DNA of 64,000 nucleotides from Acidimicrobiales bacterium (GTDB taxonomy: Bacteria; Actinomycetota; Acidimicrobiia; Acidimicrobiales; AC-9), in NCBI GenBank assembly GCA_036270875.1, contig DATBBR010000031.1, positions 1-64,000 on the forward strand. Direction: 5' to 3'. Shown here piece by piece: positions 56,066-64,000 of the stretch. A program made the position numbers and the translations under genes. How positions within the stretch are numbered: the stretch's first letter is position 1; each line of letters begins with the position of its first letter. Below the pieces are notes generated by a model. That model did not search any database and was not told where the DNA came from. It saw nothing but the letters and a program-made list of their open reading frames with translations.

Positions 56066-56626
56066 GTGACCACGGCCGCCGTGGTGCTGGCCGCGGGCGG
56101 CGGCAGCCGCTTCGCGGGGCGGACGAGCAAGCTGCTGGCGCCGTTTCGGGGCCGGCCCCTCGTGTCGTGGGCGGTCGACGCCGCTCTGGCTGCCGCGCTC
56201 GACGAGACCGTGGTGGTGACCGGGGCGGTGGACCTCTCGGCCGTGATGCCCGCCGACGTCACGCTCCTCCACAACCAGGCGTGGCCCTCCGGCCTGGCCA
56301 CCTCCCTGCGGGTCGGGCTCGACTGGTGCGAGCGCCAGGCTCACCGGGCCGCGGTGGTCGGCCTCGGCGACCAGCCGCTCGTCCCCACGGAAGCCTGGCG
56401 GACCGTGGCCACCTCCACCGGCTCCCCGATCGTCGTGGCGACCTACTCCGGACGGCGTCGCAACCCGGTCAAGCTCGACCGCTCCGTGTGGCCCCTGGTG
56501 CCCGTCACGGGCGACCAGGGAGCACGGGCTGTGATCGGCAGTCAGCCGGCGCTGGTGCGCGAGGTAGCGTGCCCGGGGGATCCAGCCGACGTCGACACGG
56601 TGGAGGATCTGAGACTGTGGAGCTGA
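56066..56626 (+). CDS. MocA/MobA-like NTP transferase (Mo-cofactor cytidylyl/guanylyltransferase)
   Basis: A 186-residue nucleotidyltransferase: VVLAAGGGSRFAGRTSKLLAPFRGRPLVSW (nucleotide-binding LxxGxxxRxG...KLL) and VVGLGDQPLVPTEAW. It probably attaches CMP to molybdopterin, giving the MCD cofactor used by xanthine-oxidase-family enzymes such as the dehydrogenase encoded here. GTG 56066. It overlaps the CoxG gene by 10 bp. Confidence 0.88.
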   Translation: MTTAAVVLAAGGGSRFAGRTSKLLAPFRGRPLVSWAVDAALAAALDETVVVTGAVDLSAVMPADVTLLHNQAWPSGLATSLRVGLDWCERQAHRAAVVGLGDQPLVPTEAWRTVATSTGSPIVVATYSGRRRNPVKLDRSVWPLVPVTGDQGARAVIGSQPALVREVACPGDPADVDTVEDLRLWS

Positions 56627-57402
56627 CCAACGAGTTCACCGTGGGTGTCCCGACCGAGCAGGCCTGGGCCCTCCTGACCGACGTGGAGCGGATCGCACCC
56701 TGCATGCCCGGGGCGGAGCTCCAGGAGGTGGAGGGAGACGAGTACCGGGGCGTTGTCAAGGTGAAGGTCGGGCCCATCACGGCGCAGTACAAGGGCCGGG
56801 CCAGCTTCGTCGAACGCGACGTTCCAGGGCTGCGGGCGGTCCTGCGGGCCGAGGGTCGTGAGACCCGCGGCCAGGGCAACGCCAGTGCCACGATCAGCGC
56901 CTCGTTGCATCCCGACGGCGAGGGCACCCGGGTCTCCATCGTCACCGACCTGGCCGTGACCGGGCGGGTCGCCCAGTTCGGGCGGGGCGTGCTGGCCGAC
57001 GTGAGCAACAAGCTTCTGAGGCAGTTCGTCGACTGCCTGGAGACCACTGTCCTCGGCCGGGTGGAGGCCGCAGACGAGTCTTCGGCTGCCGCTCCTCCCG
57101 GGCCGCCCGGGGGGACCGAGCCGGCGGTCGAGGTGGAGGTGACCGAGCCGCCGCCCGCCGGGCGGGTGGGCGGAGAGGGAGGAGACGAGGCTTCGGGCCC
57201 GATCACCAACGGCGCCCCCGCCACGCCCGGGACCGACGGCGCCGGGCAACCGACGATCCGCCGTATGGAGAGTGTGCCGGCCGAGCCCGTCGACCTCATC
57301 GGCGTCGCCGGGGGGTCGTTGGCGCGCCGGGCCCGCCCCCTGGGCATCGTGGCCGTCGTGGCCATCGTCGTGATCGTGATCCGTCGGCGCCGACGACGGT
57401 GA
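56617..57402 (+). CDS. CoxG-like SRPBCC protein with C-terminal membrane anchor
   Basis: A 261-residue protein. The N-terminal ~145 residues are a CoxG/SRPBCC domain (TNEFTVGVPTEQAWALLTDVERIAPCMPGAEL). A ~85-residue Pro/Gly/Glu-rich linker leads to one hydrophobic helix (GIVAVVAIVVIVI) and an Arg-rich end. CoxG is thought to take menaquinone from the membrane and deliver it to the dehydrogenase. The anchor fits electron transfer to the quinone pool. Its stop overlaps the next gene (GTGA). Confidence 0.88.
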   Translation: MELTNEFTVGVPTEQAWALLTDVERIAPCMPGAELQEVEGDEYRGVVKVKVGPITAQYKGRASFVERDVPGLRAVLRAEGRETRGQGNASATISASLHPDGEGTRVSIVTDLAVTGRVAQFGRGVLADVSNKLLRQFVDCLETTVLGRVEAADESSAAAPPGPPGGTEPAVEVEVTEPPPAGRVGGEGGDEASGPITNGAPATPGTDGAGQPTIRRMESVPAEPVDLIGVAGGSLARRARPLGIVAVVAIVVIVIRRRRRR

Positions 57403-58802
57403 CCGCCGACGACCGGGAGGACGTGGCCGTCCTGCTCGGTCGTCCGCCCCGCGGTCGCTTCGAGGTGGTCGTGCGCGACCGGCGGGGCCAGCCCAGCGTC
57501 ATCCGCAACGAGCCGTTTCTCGACGACGAGACACCCATGCCCACCCGTTGGTGGCTCGTGGACCCTGCCCTGCGGGCGACGGTGGACCGCCTCGAGGCCT
57601 CCGGGGGGGTCAAGGCCGCAGAGGCGGCGGTCGATCCCGCCGAGCTCGCGGCCGCCCACGCCCGGTACGCAGCCGACCGTGACGCGGCCGTGCCCGCCGA
57701 CCACCGCGGACCCCGCCCCGCCGGCGGCGTCGGAGGGACCCGACGGGGCGTGAAGTGCCTGCACGCCCACCTGGCGTGGTTTCTCGCCGGAGGCGATGAC
57801 CCGGTGGGCCGTTGGGTGGCCGACCGGCTCGAGCTCGCCCGATCCCAAGCGGGTCCTGTGGCGGCGATCGACTGCGGCACGAACTCGACCCGCCTGCTCG
57901 TGGCGGGCGCCGACGGCCGCCCGCTCGAGCGGCTGATGCGAATCACGCGGCTCGGAGAAGGCGTCGACGGCAACGGTTGCCTTGCTCCCCGGGCGATCGC
58001 CCGGACCGTGAGCGTCCTGCGCCAGTACCGCGGCGTCATGGCGCACCACGGCGTCGTCAGGGCGCGGGCCACGGCGACATCGGCCGCTCGGGACGCAGCC
58101 AATCGCGAGCAGCTGTTCACCGAAGCCGAGGACGCGCTTGGGGTGCCGCTGGAGCTTCTCTCCGGAGAGTCCGAGGGGCGGCTGTCGTTCGCCGGCGCCA
58201 CCGCGGAGCTCGATCCGCACGACGGGCCTTACCTCGTGGTCGACATCGGTGGCGGCTCCACCGAGCTCGTCACGGCGCCAGCCCCCGGCCTCGGCGAGGC
58301 GAGTGGCATCGGAGCCGGTGTCACCTCTTCGGTGGCGGTGGCGTCCATCGACGTCGGTTGCGTGCGTGTCACCGAGCGCTTCCTGCACCATGATCCTCCG
58401 TTGCCAGCCGAGCTGGCGGACGCCGACGACGCCGTCCGCGCCGGGCTCGAAGCCGCCGCCGCCGCGCAACCGGCGATCACCAAGGCGGACCGGCTGGTGG
58501 GCCTGGCCGGCACGGTCAGTACCCTCTCCGCCATCGACCAGGGCGTCGTCAGCCACGATCGAGAGCGAATCCATCACTCGGTCCTCGCTCGGTCGCGCGT
58601 CGGGGAGCTCCTCGACGCGCTCGCCGGCGAGAGCAGGGACGAGCGCCTTCGCCGCCCTGGGCTGGAGGAGGCGCGGGCCGACGTGATCGTCGGTGGGACC
58701 GTGGTCCTGGCGACGCTGATGCGCGACCTGGGGTTCGAGTCGTGCCTCGTGTCGGAGTCGGACATCCTCGACGGGCTCGTCATGAGCCAGCTGTGGTCCT
58801 GA
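57399..58802 (+). CDS. DUF501 - Ppx/GppA exopolyphosphatase fusion
   Basis: A 467-residue protein. Residues ~1-145 are a DUF501 domain (DVAVLLGRPPRGRFEVVVRDRRGQPSVIRNEP; GVKCLHAHLAWFLAGGDDPVG). From ~152 a Ppx/GppA phosphatase starts (VAAIDCGTNSTRLLVA, ATSAARDAANRE, VDIGGGSTELV). The two domains are usually encoded by adjacent genes after ftsB in actinobacteria. Ppx degrades polyphosphate or converts pppGpp. GTG overlap with CoxG gene. Confidence 0.88.
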   Translation: MTADDREDVAVLLGRPPRGRFEVVVRDRRGQPSVIRNEPFLDDETPMPTRWWLVDPALRATVDRLEASGGVKAAEAAVDPAELAAAHARYAADRDAAVPADHRGPRPAGGVGGTRRGVKCLHAHLAWFLAGGDDPVGRWVADRLELARSQAGPVAAIDCGTNSTRLLVAGADGRPLERLMRITRLGEGVDGNGCLAPRAIARTVSVLRQYRGVMAHHGVVRARATATSAARDAANREQLFTEAEDALGVPLELLSGESEGRLSFAGATAELDPHDGPYLVVDIGGGSTELVTAPAPGLGEASGIGAGVTSSVAVASIDVGCVRVTERFLHHDPPLPAELADADDAVRAGLEAAAAAQPAITKADRLVGLAGTVSTLSAIDQGVVSHDRERIHHSVLARSRVGELLDALAGESRDERLRRPGLEEARADVIVGGTVVLATLMRDLGFESCLVSESDILDGLVMSQLWS

Positions 58803-58838
58803 GGGACGCTCTGGCGAGTCGTCACTAGAGTGCCGGGG

Positions 58839-59936
58839 ATGCCCCTGTCCGAGCGCACCCTCATGGGTCCGGGGCCGTCGAACCCCTATCCCGAGGTGAC
58901 GGCGGCGCTCGGGCGCCCGCTGCTCGGCCACCTCGATCCGGAGTTCCTTGCCGTGCTGGACGTGACGTGCGACCGGCTCCGAGCGGTCTTTCGTACCGCC
59001 AGTGCCTTGACGCTGCCGATCAGCGGCACGGGCTCGGCCGGGATGGAGGCCGCCTTCGTCAACCTCGTCGAGCCCGGTGATCCCGTTGTCATCGGCGTGA
59101 ACGGCCTGTTCGGTGAGCGCATGTGTGACGTGGCGGGCCGGTGTGGGGCCGAGGTGACCCGCGTCGATGCGGCGTGGGGGGAGGCGATCGATCCTGACCG
59201 CCTGGTGGCCGCGCACCCGGCGCCCAAGATCATCGCTGTGGTCCACGCCGAGACCTCGACAGGGGTCCGCAACGACGTCGAGCCCCTCGGGCCGGCCAAG
59301 GGCGACGCCCTCCTTCTGGTCGACTGCGTGACCTCCCTCGGCGGCATCCCGGTCGATGCCGACGCGTGGGGTATCGACGTGGCCTACAGCGGCACGCAGA
59401 AATGCCTCGGCGTGCCGCCCGGCCTGGCGCCGCTCACCGTCAGCGAGCGGGCGCGGGCGCGCCTGGTCGGTCGACCCCGGTCGTGGTACCTCGACCTCGG
59501 CATGCTCGCCGACTACATGGAGGCCGGCGGCGGTCGCCGCTACCACCACACGGTCCCGGTTCCGATGATCTTCGCCCTCCATGCCGGTCTCGGGGTGCTG
59601 CTCGAGGAGGGGCTGGAGGCCTCGTGGGCCCGACACGGCGACTGTGGCCGCCAGCTCCAGGAGGGGATGGAGAAGCTGGGCTTCGAGCTCCTGGCCCAGG
59701 AGGGCCATCGCCTTCCCGAGCTGACCACGGTATGGGTTCCCGATGCCGTGCTGCCCCGCGGCACGACAGAGTCCGCGGTGCGCGTCCAGCTGCTCGACCG
59801 CTACGGCATCGAGATCGGCGGCGGCCTCGGGCCGCACGCCGGCCGGGCGTGGCGCATCGGGTGCATGGGGCACACGGCCCGCCCCCGCAACGTCACCCTC
59901 CTGCTCGGGGCCCTGGGCGAGGTGCTGGGCCGGTGA
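58839..59936 (+). CDS. Class V aminotransferase (alanine/serine-glyoxylate type)
   Basis: A ~365-residue PLP enzyme. Features: GPGPSNPYPEV at the start, SGTGSAGMEAAFVNLVEPGD, LLVDCVTSLGGIPVDADAWG (Asp) and the PLP lysine K188 in SGTQKCLG; the C-terminal RIGCMGHTARPRN is typical. It probably transfers the amino group of alanine or serine to glyoxylate. ATG 58839 is used; GTG 58830 would add three residues. The stop overlaps the synthetase start. Confidence 0.92.
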   Translation: MPLSERTLMGPGPSNPYPEVTAALGRPLLGHLDPEFLAVLDVTCDRLRAVFRTASALTLPISGTGSAGMEAAFVNLVEPGDPVVIGVNGLFGERMCDVAGRCGAEVTRVDAAWGEAIDPDRLVAAHPAPKIIAVVHAETSTGVRNDVEPLGPAKGDALLLVDCVTSLGGIPVDADAWGIDVAYSGTQKCLGVPPGLAPLTVSERARARLVGRPRSWYLDLGMLADYMEAGGGRRYHHTVPVPMIFALHAGLGVLLEEGLEASWARHGDCGRQLQEGMEKLGFELLAQEGHRLPELTTVWVPDAVLPRGTTESAVRVQLLDRYGIEIGGGLGPHAGRAWRIGCMGHTARPRNVTLLLGALGEVLGR

Positions 59937-61909
59937 GCGGCGTGTCCGACGAGCGGACGGCCCTCCAGCATGAGGCCCTGGAGAATGAGGCATGGTGGCC
60001 CGATCCCGATGAGGCGGCGGCCACCAACGTCGGACGGTTCATGGCCCGCCACGGGCTGTCCCGGTTCGAGGACCTCGTCGCTCGTTCGATCGACGACGCC
60101 GAGTGGTTCTGGGCGGCCGTGGTGGACTTCCTCGGCATTCCCTTCGTCGAGCCCTGGCGGGAGATGCTGAACGTCGAGCAGGGAGCCCCCTGGGCCCGGT
60201 GGTTCGTCGGCGGGCGGCTCAACCTGGCCGATGTGTGCGTCGATCGCCACGCCGCCGCCGACCCCGGCCGGACGGCGGTGGTCTGGGAGGGTGAGGACGG
60301 CGAGGTTCGCCGGTGGAGCTATGGGGAGCTCCGGGCCCAGACCGACGGGCTGGCCCGGTTGCTGGCCGAGCGCGGGGTCGGGGAGGGCGACGCCGTCGGC
60401 GTCTTCATGCCCATGGTGCCCGAGACCGTGGCCACCCTGATGGCGGTGGCCAAGCTCGGGGCCGTCTTCCTCCCGCTGTTCAGCGGCTACGCCCCGCTGG
60501 CGGTCAGCACCCGGCTGTCCGACGCCGGCGCCGTGGCCCTGGTGACCGCCGACGGCTTTCGCCGCCGGGGGGCGGTGGTGCCCATGCTCGACGTGGCCCG
60601 GGAGTCGGTCGCTGCCGTTCCGTCGGTTCGTACGGTCGTCGTCGTCGAGCGGCTCGGTGCCGGCGGTCTCGACGCGGCTGCCGGCGACGGGCGCACGTGG
60701 GCGCGATGGCCCGGCCCGGGCGCAGCCCTTTCGGCCCCCCCGCTCGACTCCGAGCACCCGCTGTTCATCGGCTACACGTCGGGCACCACCGGGCGACCGA
60801 AGGGGTCGGTGCACGTCCACGGCGGGTTCGGGGTCAAGGTGGCCGAGGAGGTGGCGTTCCAGTTCGACTGCCGCCCGGATGATGTCCTCTTCTGGTTCAC
60901 CGACATCGGGTGGATCATGGGCCCGTGGGAGCTGTTCGGCGGCCTGGCGCTGGGCGCCACGCTCCTGCTGTACGAAGGCGCCCCCGATCACCCCGCTCCC
61001 GACCGCCTGTGGGCGGTGCTCGAGCGCCACCGGGTGAGCATCTGCGGCGTGAGCCCCACCCTCGTGCGGGCCCTCATGGCGCACGGGGACGATCCCGTGA
61101 CACGCCACGACCTGTCGGCGCTGCGCATTCTCGGCTCCACTGGCGAGCCCTGGAACGAGCAGCCGTGGTGGTGGTACTTCCGGGTCGTGGGCGGCGAGCG
61201 CTGCCCGGTGATCAACATCTCCGGCGGGACCGAGGTGGGCGCCTGCTTCCTGTCCCCCCATCCGGTCGAGCCCCTGAAGCCACTCTCGCTCGGGGGCCCG
61301 GCGCTCGGCATGGCCGTGGACGTCTACGACGAGCAGGGGCGACCGGTGCGCAATGCCGTCGGCGAGCTCGTGTGCACCAAACCGTGGCCGGCGATGACGA
61401 GAGGCCTCTACGGGGACCCCGAGCGCTACCTGGCGACCTACTGGTCGAGGTGGCCCGGCGTGTGGACCCACGGCGACTGGGCGTCGATCGACGAAGATGG
61501 TGAATGGTTCCTGCACGGGCGCAGCGACGACACCATCAAGCTGGCGGGCAAGCGCCTCGGGCCGGCCGAGGTCGAGTCGGTGCTCGTCTCGCATCCCGGC
61601 GTCCTGGAGGCCGCCGCCGTCGGGATCCCTGACGCCATCAAGGGAGAGGCGTTGTGGGCCTTCGTCGTGCTGGGCCCGGGCTGGGAGCCGGGCGAGGAGC
61701 TCCGGGGTGAGCTGACCACGCTGGTCGCGGGCCAGCTGGGGCGGTCGTTCCGGCCCTCGCGCATCCGCTTCGCCACCGCCCTGCCCAAGACGCGCAACGC
61801 CAAGGTGCTGCGGCGTGCTGTCCGCTCGGCGGCGACCGGCGCCGATCCCGGCGACCTGTCCGCCCTCGAGGACCCGGCAGCGGTGGAAGCCGTGCGGGAG
61901 GCCACGTGA
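59933..61909 (+). CDS. AMP-binding acyl-CoA synthetase (acetyl-CoA-synthetase-like)
   Basis: A 658-residue adenylate-forming enzyme. The P-loop-like motif YTSGTTGRPKG begins near residue 281; NISGGTEVGACFLSP, THGDWASIDEDGEWFLHGRSDD and LPKTRNAKVLRR (catalytic Lys) complete the set. The N-terminal extension (NVGRFMARHGL, WFWAAVVDFLGIPF) is of the ACS type. It activates a short- or medium-chain acid to the acyl-CoA. It is coupled to the aminotransferase by a GTGA overlap. Confidence 0.92.
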   Translation: MSGVSDERTALQHEALENEAWWPDPDEAAATNVGRFMARHGLSRFEDLVARSIDDAEWFWAAVVDFLGIPFVEPWREMLNVEQGAPWARWFVGGRLNLADVCVDRHAAADPGRTAVVWEGEDGEVRRWSYGELRAQTDGLARLLAERGVGEGDAVGVFMPMVPETVATLMAVAKLGAVFLPLFSGYAPLAVSTRLSDAGAVALVTADGFRRRGAVVPMLDVARESVAAVPSVRTVVVVERLGAGGLDAAAGDGRTWARWPGPGAALSAPPLDSEHPLFIGYTSGTTGRPKGSVHVHGGFGVKVAEEVAFQFDCRPDDVLFWFTDIGWIMGPWELFGGLALGATLLLYEGAPDHPAPDRLWAVLERHRVSICGVSPTLVRALMAHGDDPVTRHDLSALRILGSTGEPWNEQPWWWYFRVVGGERCPVINISGGTEVGACFLSPHPVEPLKPLSLGGPALGMAVDVYDEQGRPVRNAVGELVCTKPWPAMTRGLYGDPERYLATYWSRWPGVWTHGDWASIDEDGEWFLHGRSDDTIKLAGKRLGPAEVESVLVSHPGVLEAAAVGIPDAIKGEALWAFVVLGPGWEPGEELRGELTTLVAGQLGRSFRPSRIRFATALPKTRNAKVLRRAVRSAATGADPGDLSALEDPAAVEAVREAT

Positions 61910-61933
61910 GGCCGGCCCGATGAGGTCGAGCCG

Positions 61934-62536
61934 GTGATCCGGGCCTCGACGCTCGAGCTGACCGGTCGGCGGGTGCTGCTGCGGCCCCTGGTCGAGGGCG
62001 ACTTCGCCCAGTGGCAGGAGGTCCGCCGCCGGTGTCGCGACTGGCTCGTCCCGTGGGAGCCCCGTCCGCCCGTGGGTTCCTCCGACGCCGTCGAGGACCG
62101 GCGGGCCTTCGCCGCCCGGTGTGGCGGCCGCGAGCGCGAGCGCCAGCTCGGCAGCGGCTATGGCTTCGGCATCTTCGTCGAGGGTCGTCTCGGCGGGGAG
62201 ATCAACCTGTCGTCCATCCAGCGCGGCCCGTTCCAGAACGCCTACGTCGGGTACTGGGTCGACGAGGCCCTCGCTGGCAGGGGCTACGCGCCGGAGGCGC
62301 TGGTGGCGGTGATCCGCTTCGCGTTCGAGGACCTCGACCTCCACCGCCTGCAGGTCTCCATCATCCCCCGCAACCGTGCCTCCCGGCGGGTGGTGGAGAA
62401 GCTCGGTCTTCGCAACGAGGGGGTGGCGGTGCGCTACCTCCAGATCGACGGCCGCTGGGAAGACCACATCCGCTACGCGATCACCGCCGAGGAGTGGGCC
62501 GAGCGGCGTGAGGACTTCCTGGCCGGCTGGACGTGA
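61934..62536 (+). CDS. GNAT-family N-acetyltransferase (RimJ/RimL-type)
   Basis: A 200-residue acetyltransferase. LELTGRRVLLRPLVEGDFAQWQEVR opens the domain, GEINLSSIQRGPFQNAYVGYWVDEALAGRGYAPEAL includes the acetyl-CoA-binding loop (R/QxxGxG/A-like AGRGYA), and RNRASRRVVEKLGLRNEG is the characteristic C-terminal helix. The pattern is that of RimJ/RimL proteins that acetylate N-termini of proteins, but the acceptor here is unknown. GTG start. It is convergent with the epimerase gene. Confidence 0.9.
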   Translation: MIRASTLELTGRRVLLRPLVEGDFAQWQEVRRRCRDWLVPWEPRPPVGSSDAVEDRRAFAARCGGRERERQLGSGYGFGIFVEGRLGGEINLSSIQRGPFQNAYVGYWVDEALAGRGYAPEALVAVIRFAFEDLDLHRLQVSIIPRNRASRRVVEKLGLRNEGVAVRYLQIDGRWEDHIRYAITAEEWAERREDFLAGWT

Positions 62537-62563
62537 GCGGGGGGCGCGGAGCCGACGGCGTCG

Positions 62564-63610
62564 CTACGCCTCCGGGTGGCGCACGACGGCCGGGGAGTGC
62601 CGGAAGAACGCCTCGACGTCGCGCTCGTAGGTGTAGTCCGGAGGAGCCGAGCCCACGGTGCGGCGCAGCCGGCGGGCCCGGGCGAAGTTCTCGACGGCGC
62701 CAGCCGAGGTGTAACGGTACGTGAACCCCGCCTCTTTGAGCCGTCGGTTGTCGATGCCCCGCCCGAAGCGCAGCAGGCTGAGCAGCTCTGCGGGCAGATC
62801 GAGCAGGCCCAGCTGCCTGAGCGGGGCGGCGGCGACGTTGGTCAGCACCGGAGGCAGGGGAAGCAGGCGGGTCCCACAGATGTGGGCCACCTCGCTCCAG
62901 GGCAGCCGGCCGTCACCGGCGACGTTGTAGATGCCGGCGGCGCCGTGCCTGGTGACGAACTCGAGGCAGCGGACGACGTCGCCCTCCTCGACGAACTGCA
63001 GCAGGGGATCGAAGCCGAAGATGTACGGCGCGGTCTGACGCTCCAGGGCCTGGCTCGTCGCCGTCACGATCTCGGTCCCGAGCACGTTGGCGAAACGCAG
63101 AAGTGTCACCACCACGTGCGGGTTGTCCTCGGCGAAGTCGCGCAGGTAGCCCTCCGCCTCGAGCAGGGACGACTCGACCCGGGTCCCCGGTGGCCCGGTG
63201 CGAGGGGTCTCTTCGCGGAACCACACCGGATCCTGGAACGAGGACCCGTACACCAGGCTGGACGACTTCACCACGATCTGGCGCACCGGTGCGCCGGCGG
63301 CGCTGGCGGCGGCGAGAAGGTTCATGGTCCCGATGACGTTGGTCTCGTGCAGGGCGCGCCCGCTCATGCGGGTGGAGTCCACGACGAGGAAGGTGTGGAC
63401 GATCGTGTCGACCTGGGCGGCGCGCACGATGCGCGAGAGGATCGAGTAGCTCTGGTCGGCCCGCACGTACTCGGTCCGCTCCAGGGCGACCGACGGCGTC
63501 ACCGTGTCGAGCCCGACGATCATCTCCACGTCGGGGTCCCGCTCGAGGGCCTGGGCCATGCGGCCGCCCCAGAACGTCCCCAATCCCGTGATCAGGACAC
63601 GGCGCCCCAC
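62564..63610 (-). CDS. NAD-dependent epimerase/dehydratase-family protein (extended SDR)
   Basis: A 348-residue SDR protein. The NAD-binding motif VLITGLGTFWGGRMAQAL (GxGxxxG) opens it, VSPSVALE-like region precedes DTIVHTFLVVDS, and the Ser/Tyr/Lys region is represented by VKSSSLVYGSS; the usual YxxxK is not obvious. Later segments FGFDPLLQFVEEGDVVRCLEFV and IYNVAGDGRLPWSEVA are typical of sugar-nucleotide or steroid-type SDRs. It lies 5 bp downstream of the acyltransferase gene, so both probably share an operon and a lipid-modification role. Confidence 0.88.
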   Translation of the reverse strand: MGRRVLITGLGTFWGGRMAQALERDPDVEMIVGLDTVTPSVALERTEYVRADQSYSILSRIVRAAQVDTIVHTFLVVDSTRMSGRALHETNVIGTMNLLAAASAAGAPVRQIVVKSSSLVYGSSFQDPVWFREETPRTGPPGTRVESSLLEAEGYLRDFAEDNPHVVVTLLRFANVLGTEIVTATSQALERQTAPYIFGFDPLLQFVEEGDVVRCLEFVTRHGAAGIYNVAGDGRLPWSEVAHICGTRLLPLPPVLTNVAAAPLRQLGLLDLPAELLSLLRFGRGIDNRRLKEAGFTYRYTSAGAVENFARARRLRRTVGSAPPDYTYERDVEAFFRHSPAVVRHPEA

Positions 63611-63615
63611 TCCGG

Positions 63616-64000
63616 TCAGCCGAACCAGACGCTGCGACGGTCCCGCAGCATGTCGTAGAGGTTGTCCTGAAGCTTGATCCTGATGGTCTCGGCCTCGTCC
63701 ATCACCCGGCTCTTGGAGTAGCGCTCCTGCTCGGGCGGGACCTGGAAGGTGACGGGATCCAGCACCCGGAGCTTGAACTTGGCCGGGAAGTAGGCGACGG
63801 TCCCGATCACCGGCCCGAACACCAGGTGATTGGCGGTGATCGGGACGTAGGGCACGCCGAGGGCGCGGGCCAGGGCGGGGACCTTGGCCAGGGTCGGCAT
63901 CGACTCCTCGGCCCCCACCACGGCGATGGGCACGATGGGCACGCCGGCCCGCATGGCCATCTCGACGAACCCGCCGCGCCCGAAACGGCGCAGTCGGTAG
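63616..64000 (-). CDS. Lysophospholipid acyltransferase (PlsC-like), 5' part beyond window
   Basis: The visible 128 codons run from the window edge with no start inside the family pattern. GRGGFVEMAMRAGVPIVPIAVVGAEESMP is the C-terminal half of a glycerolipid acyltransferase, with VPYVPITANHLVFGPVIGTVAYFPAKFKLRVLDPVTF and SKSRVMDEAETIRIKLQDNLYDML following. The catalytic HxxxxD motif should lie upstream of position 64000. It would transfer an acyl group to a lysolipid or glycerol-phosphate acceptor. Stop lies 5 bp before the epimerase start. Partial because of the window border. Confidence 0.88.
   Translation of the reverse strand, partial: YRLRRFGRGGFVEMAMRAGVPIVPIAVVGAEESMPTLAKVPALARALGVPYVPITANHLVFGPVIGTVAYFPAKFKLRVLDPVTFQVPPEQERYSKSRVMDEAETIRIKLQDNLYDMLRDRRSVWFG

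Noticed and set aside
56505..59993. Very long antisense open frame across the MocA to aminotransferase region
   Set aside because: It lies opposite well-recognised genes, has no family features, and reflects high-GC third positions on the other strand.

Overview
The window is high-GC, gene-dense DNA with many GTG starts and ATGA/GTGA stop-start overlaps. The order glmU-prs-rplY-pth-mfd-(SurA-like)-mazG-eno-ftsB-like-(DUF501/ppx) matches a block known from Actinomycetota such as Mycobacterium. Together with an ECF42-type sigma factor, LGFP repeats and a CO-dehydrogenase-like cluster, this points to an actinobacterium, possibly a soil or uncultured lineage such as Acidimicrobiia; that finer placement is inference. 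No rRNA, tRNA, CRISPR array, insertion sequence, integrase or origin was recognised.

Layout. 1-5.6 kb (minus): a GntR-regulated operon with a binding protein, a fused permease and an ATPase of an iron/putrescine-type ABC importer, followed by an AtuA-family protein cut by the window edge; two copies of a near-identical 15-bp motif lie upstream of the regulator and of the transporter. 5.8-10 kb (minus): an MMPL exporter downstream of a NarL-type two-component system. 10-24.6 kb: accessory regulators and enzymes, namely an FAD monooxygenase divergent from an XRE regulator, an ECF42 sigma factor with its YCII partner, DUF1801, a secreted S15-type hydrolase, an ArsR/AHSA1 divergent pair, a nitronate monooxygenase, a secreted LGFP-repeat serine hydrolase, a membrane protein, a methyltransferase, two small proteins and a Crp-type regulator. 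24.8-32.5 kb: acyltransferase, SRPBCC proteins, serine hydrolase, PrmC-like methyltransferase, cupin, and a dehydrogenase/CoA-transferase pair. 32.5-34.7 kb: STAS and GAF-SpoIIE phosphatase genes of a partner-switching pathway, separated by a hairpin-rich 435-bp gap. 34.7-36.3 kb (minus): an Mrr-like nuclease translationally coupled to a NadD-like nucleotidyltransferase.

36.4-47.8 kb is the conserved housekeeping block: a GlmU-like protein lacking the end of its acetyltransferase domain, prs, rplY, pth, mfd, a SurA-like lipoprotein, mazG, eno and an FtsB-like protein. 47.9-57.4 kb is a continuous co-directional form-II CO/xanthine-dehydrogenase-like cluster (large, FeS and FAD subunits, MoxR, VWA, split XdhC, a DUF1707/LiaF-like/adenylate-cyclase fusion, MocA-like cytidylyltransferase, CoxG). 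It lies exactly between ftsB-like and DUF501-ppx, which are usually neighbours, and DUF501 and Ppx are here fused into one protein. 58.8-64 kb: class-V aminotransferase, acyl-CoA synthetase, GNAT acetyltransferase and, on the minus strand, an epimerase and an edge-truncated acyltransferase.

The points most worth pursuing are the cyclase fusion inside the cox-type cluster (with a substituted catalytic Asn), the insertion of that cluster into the division locus, the truncated GlmU, the nucleotidyltransferase/nuclease pair with altered motifs, and the structured gap upstream of the SpoIIE phosphatase.
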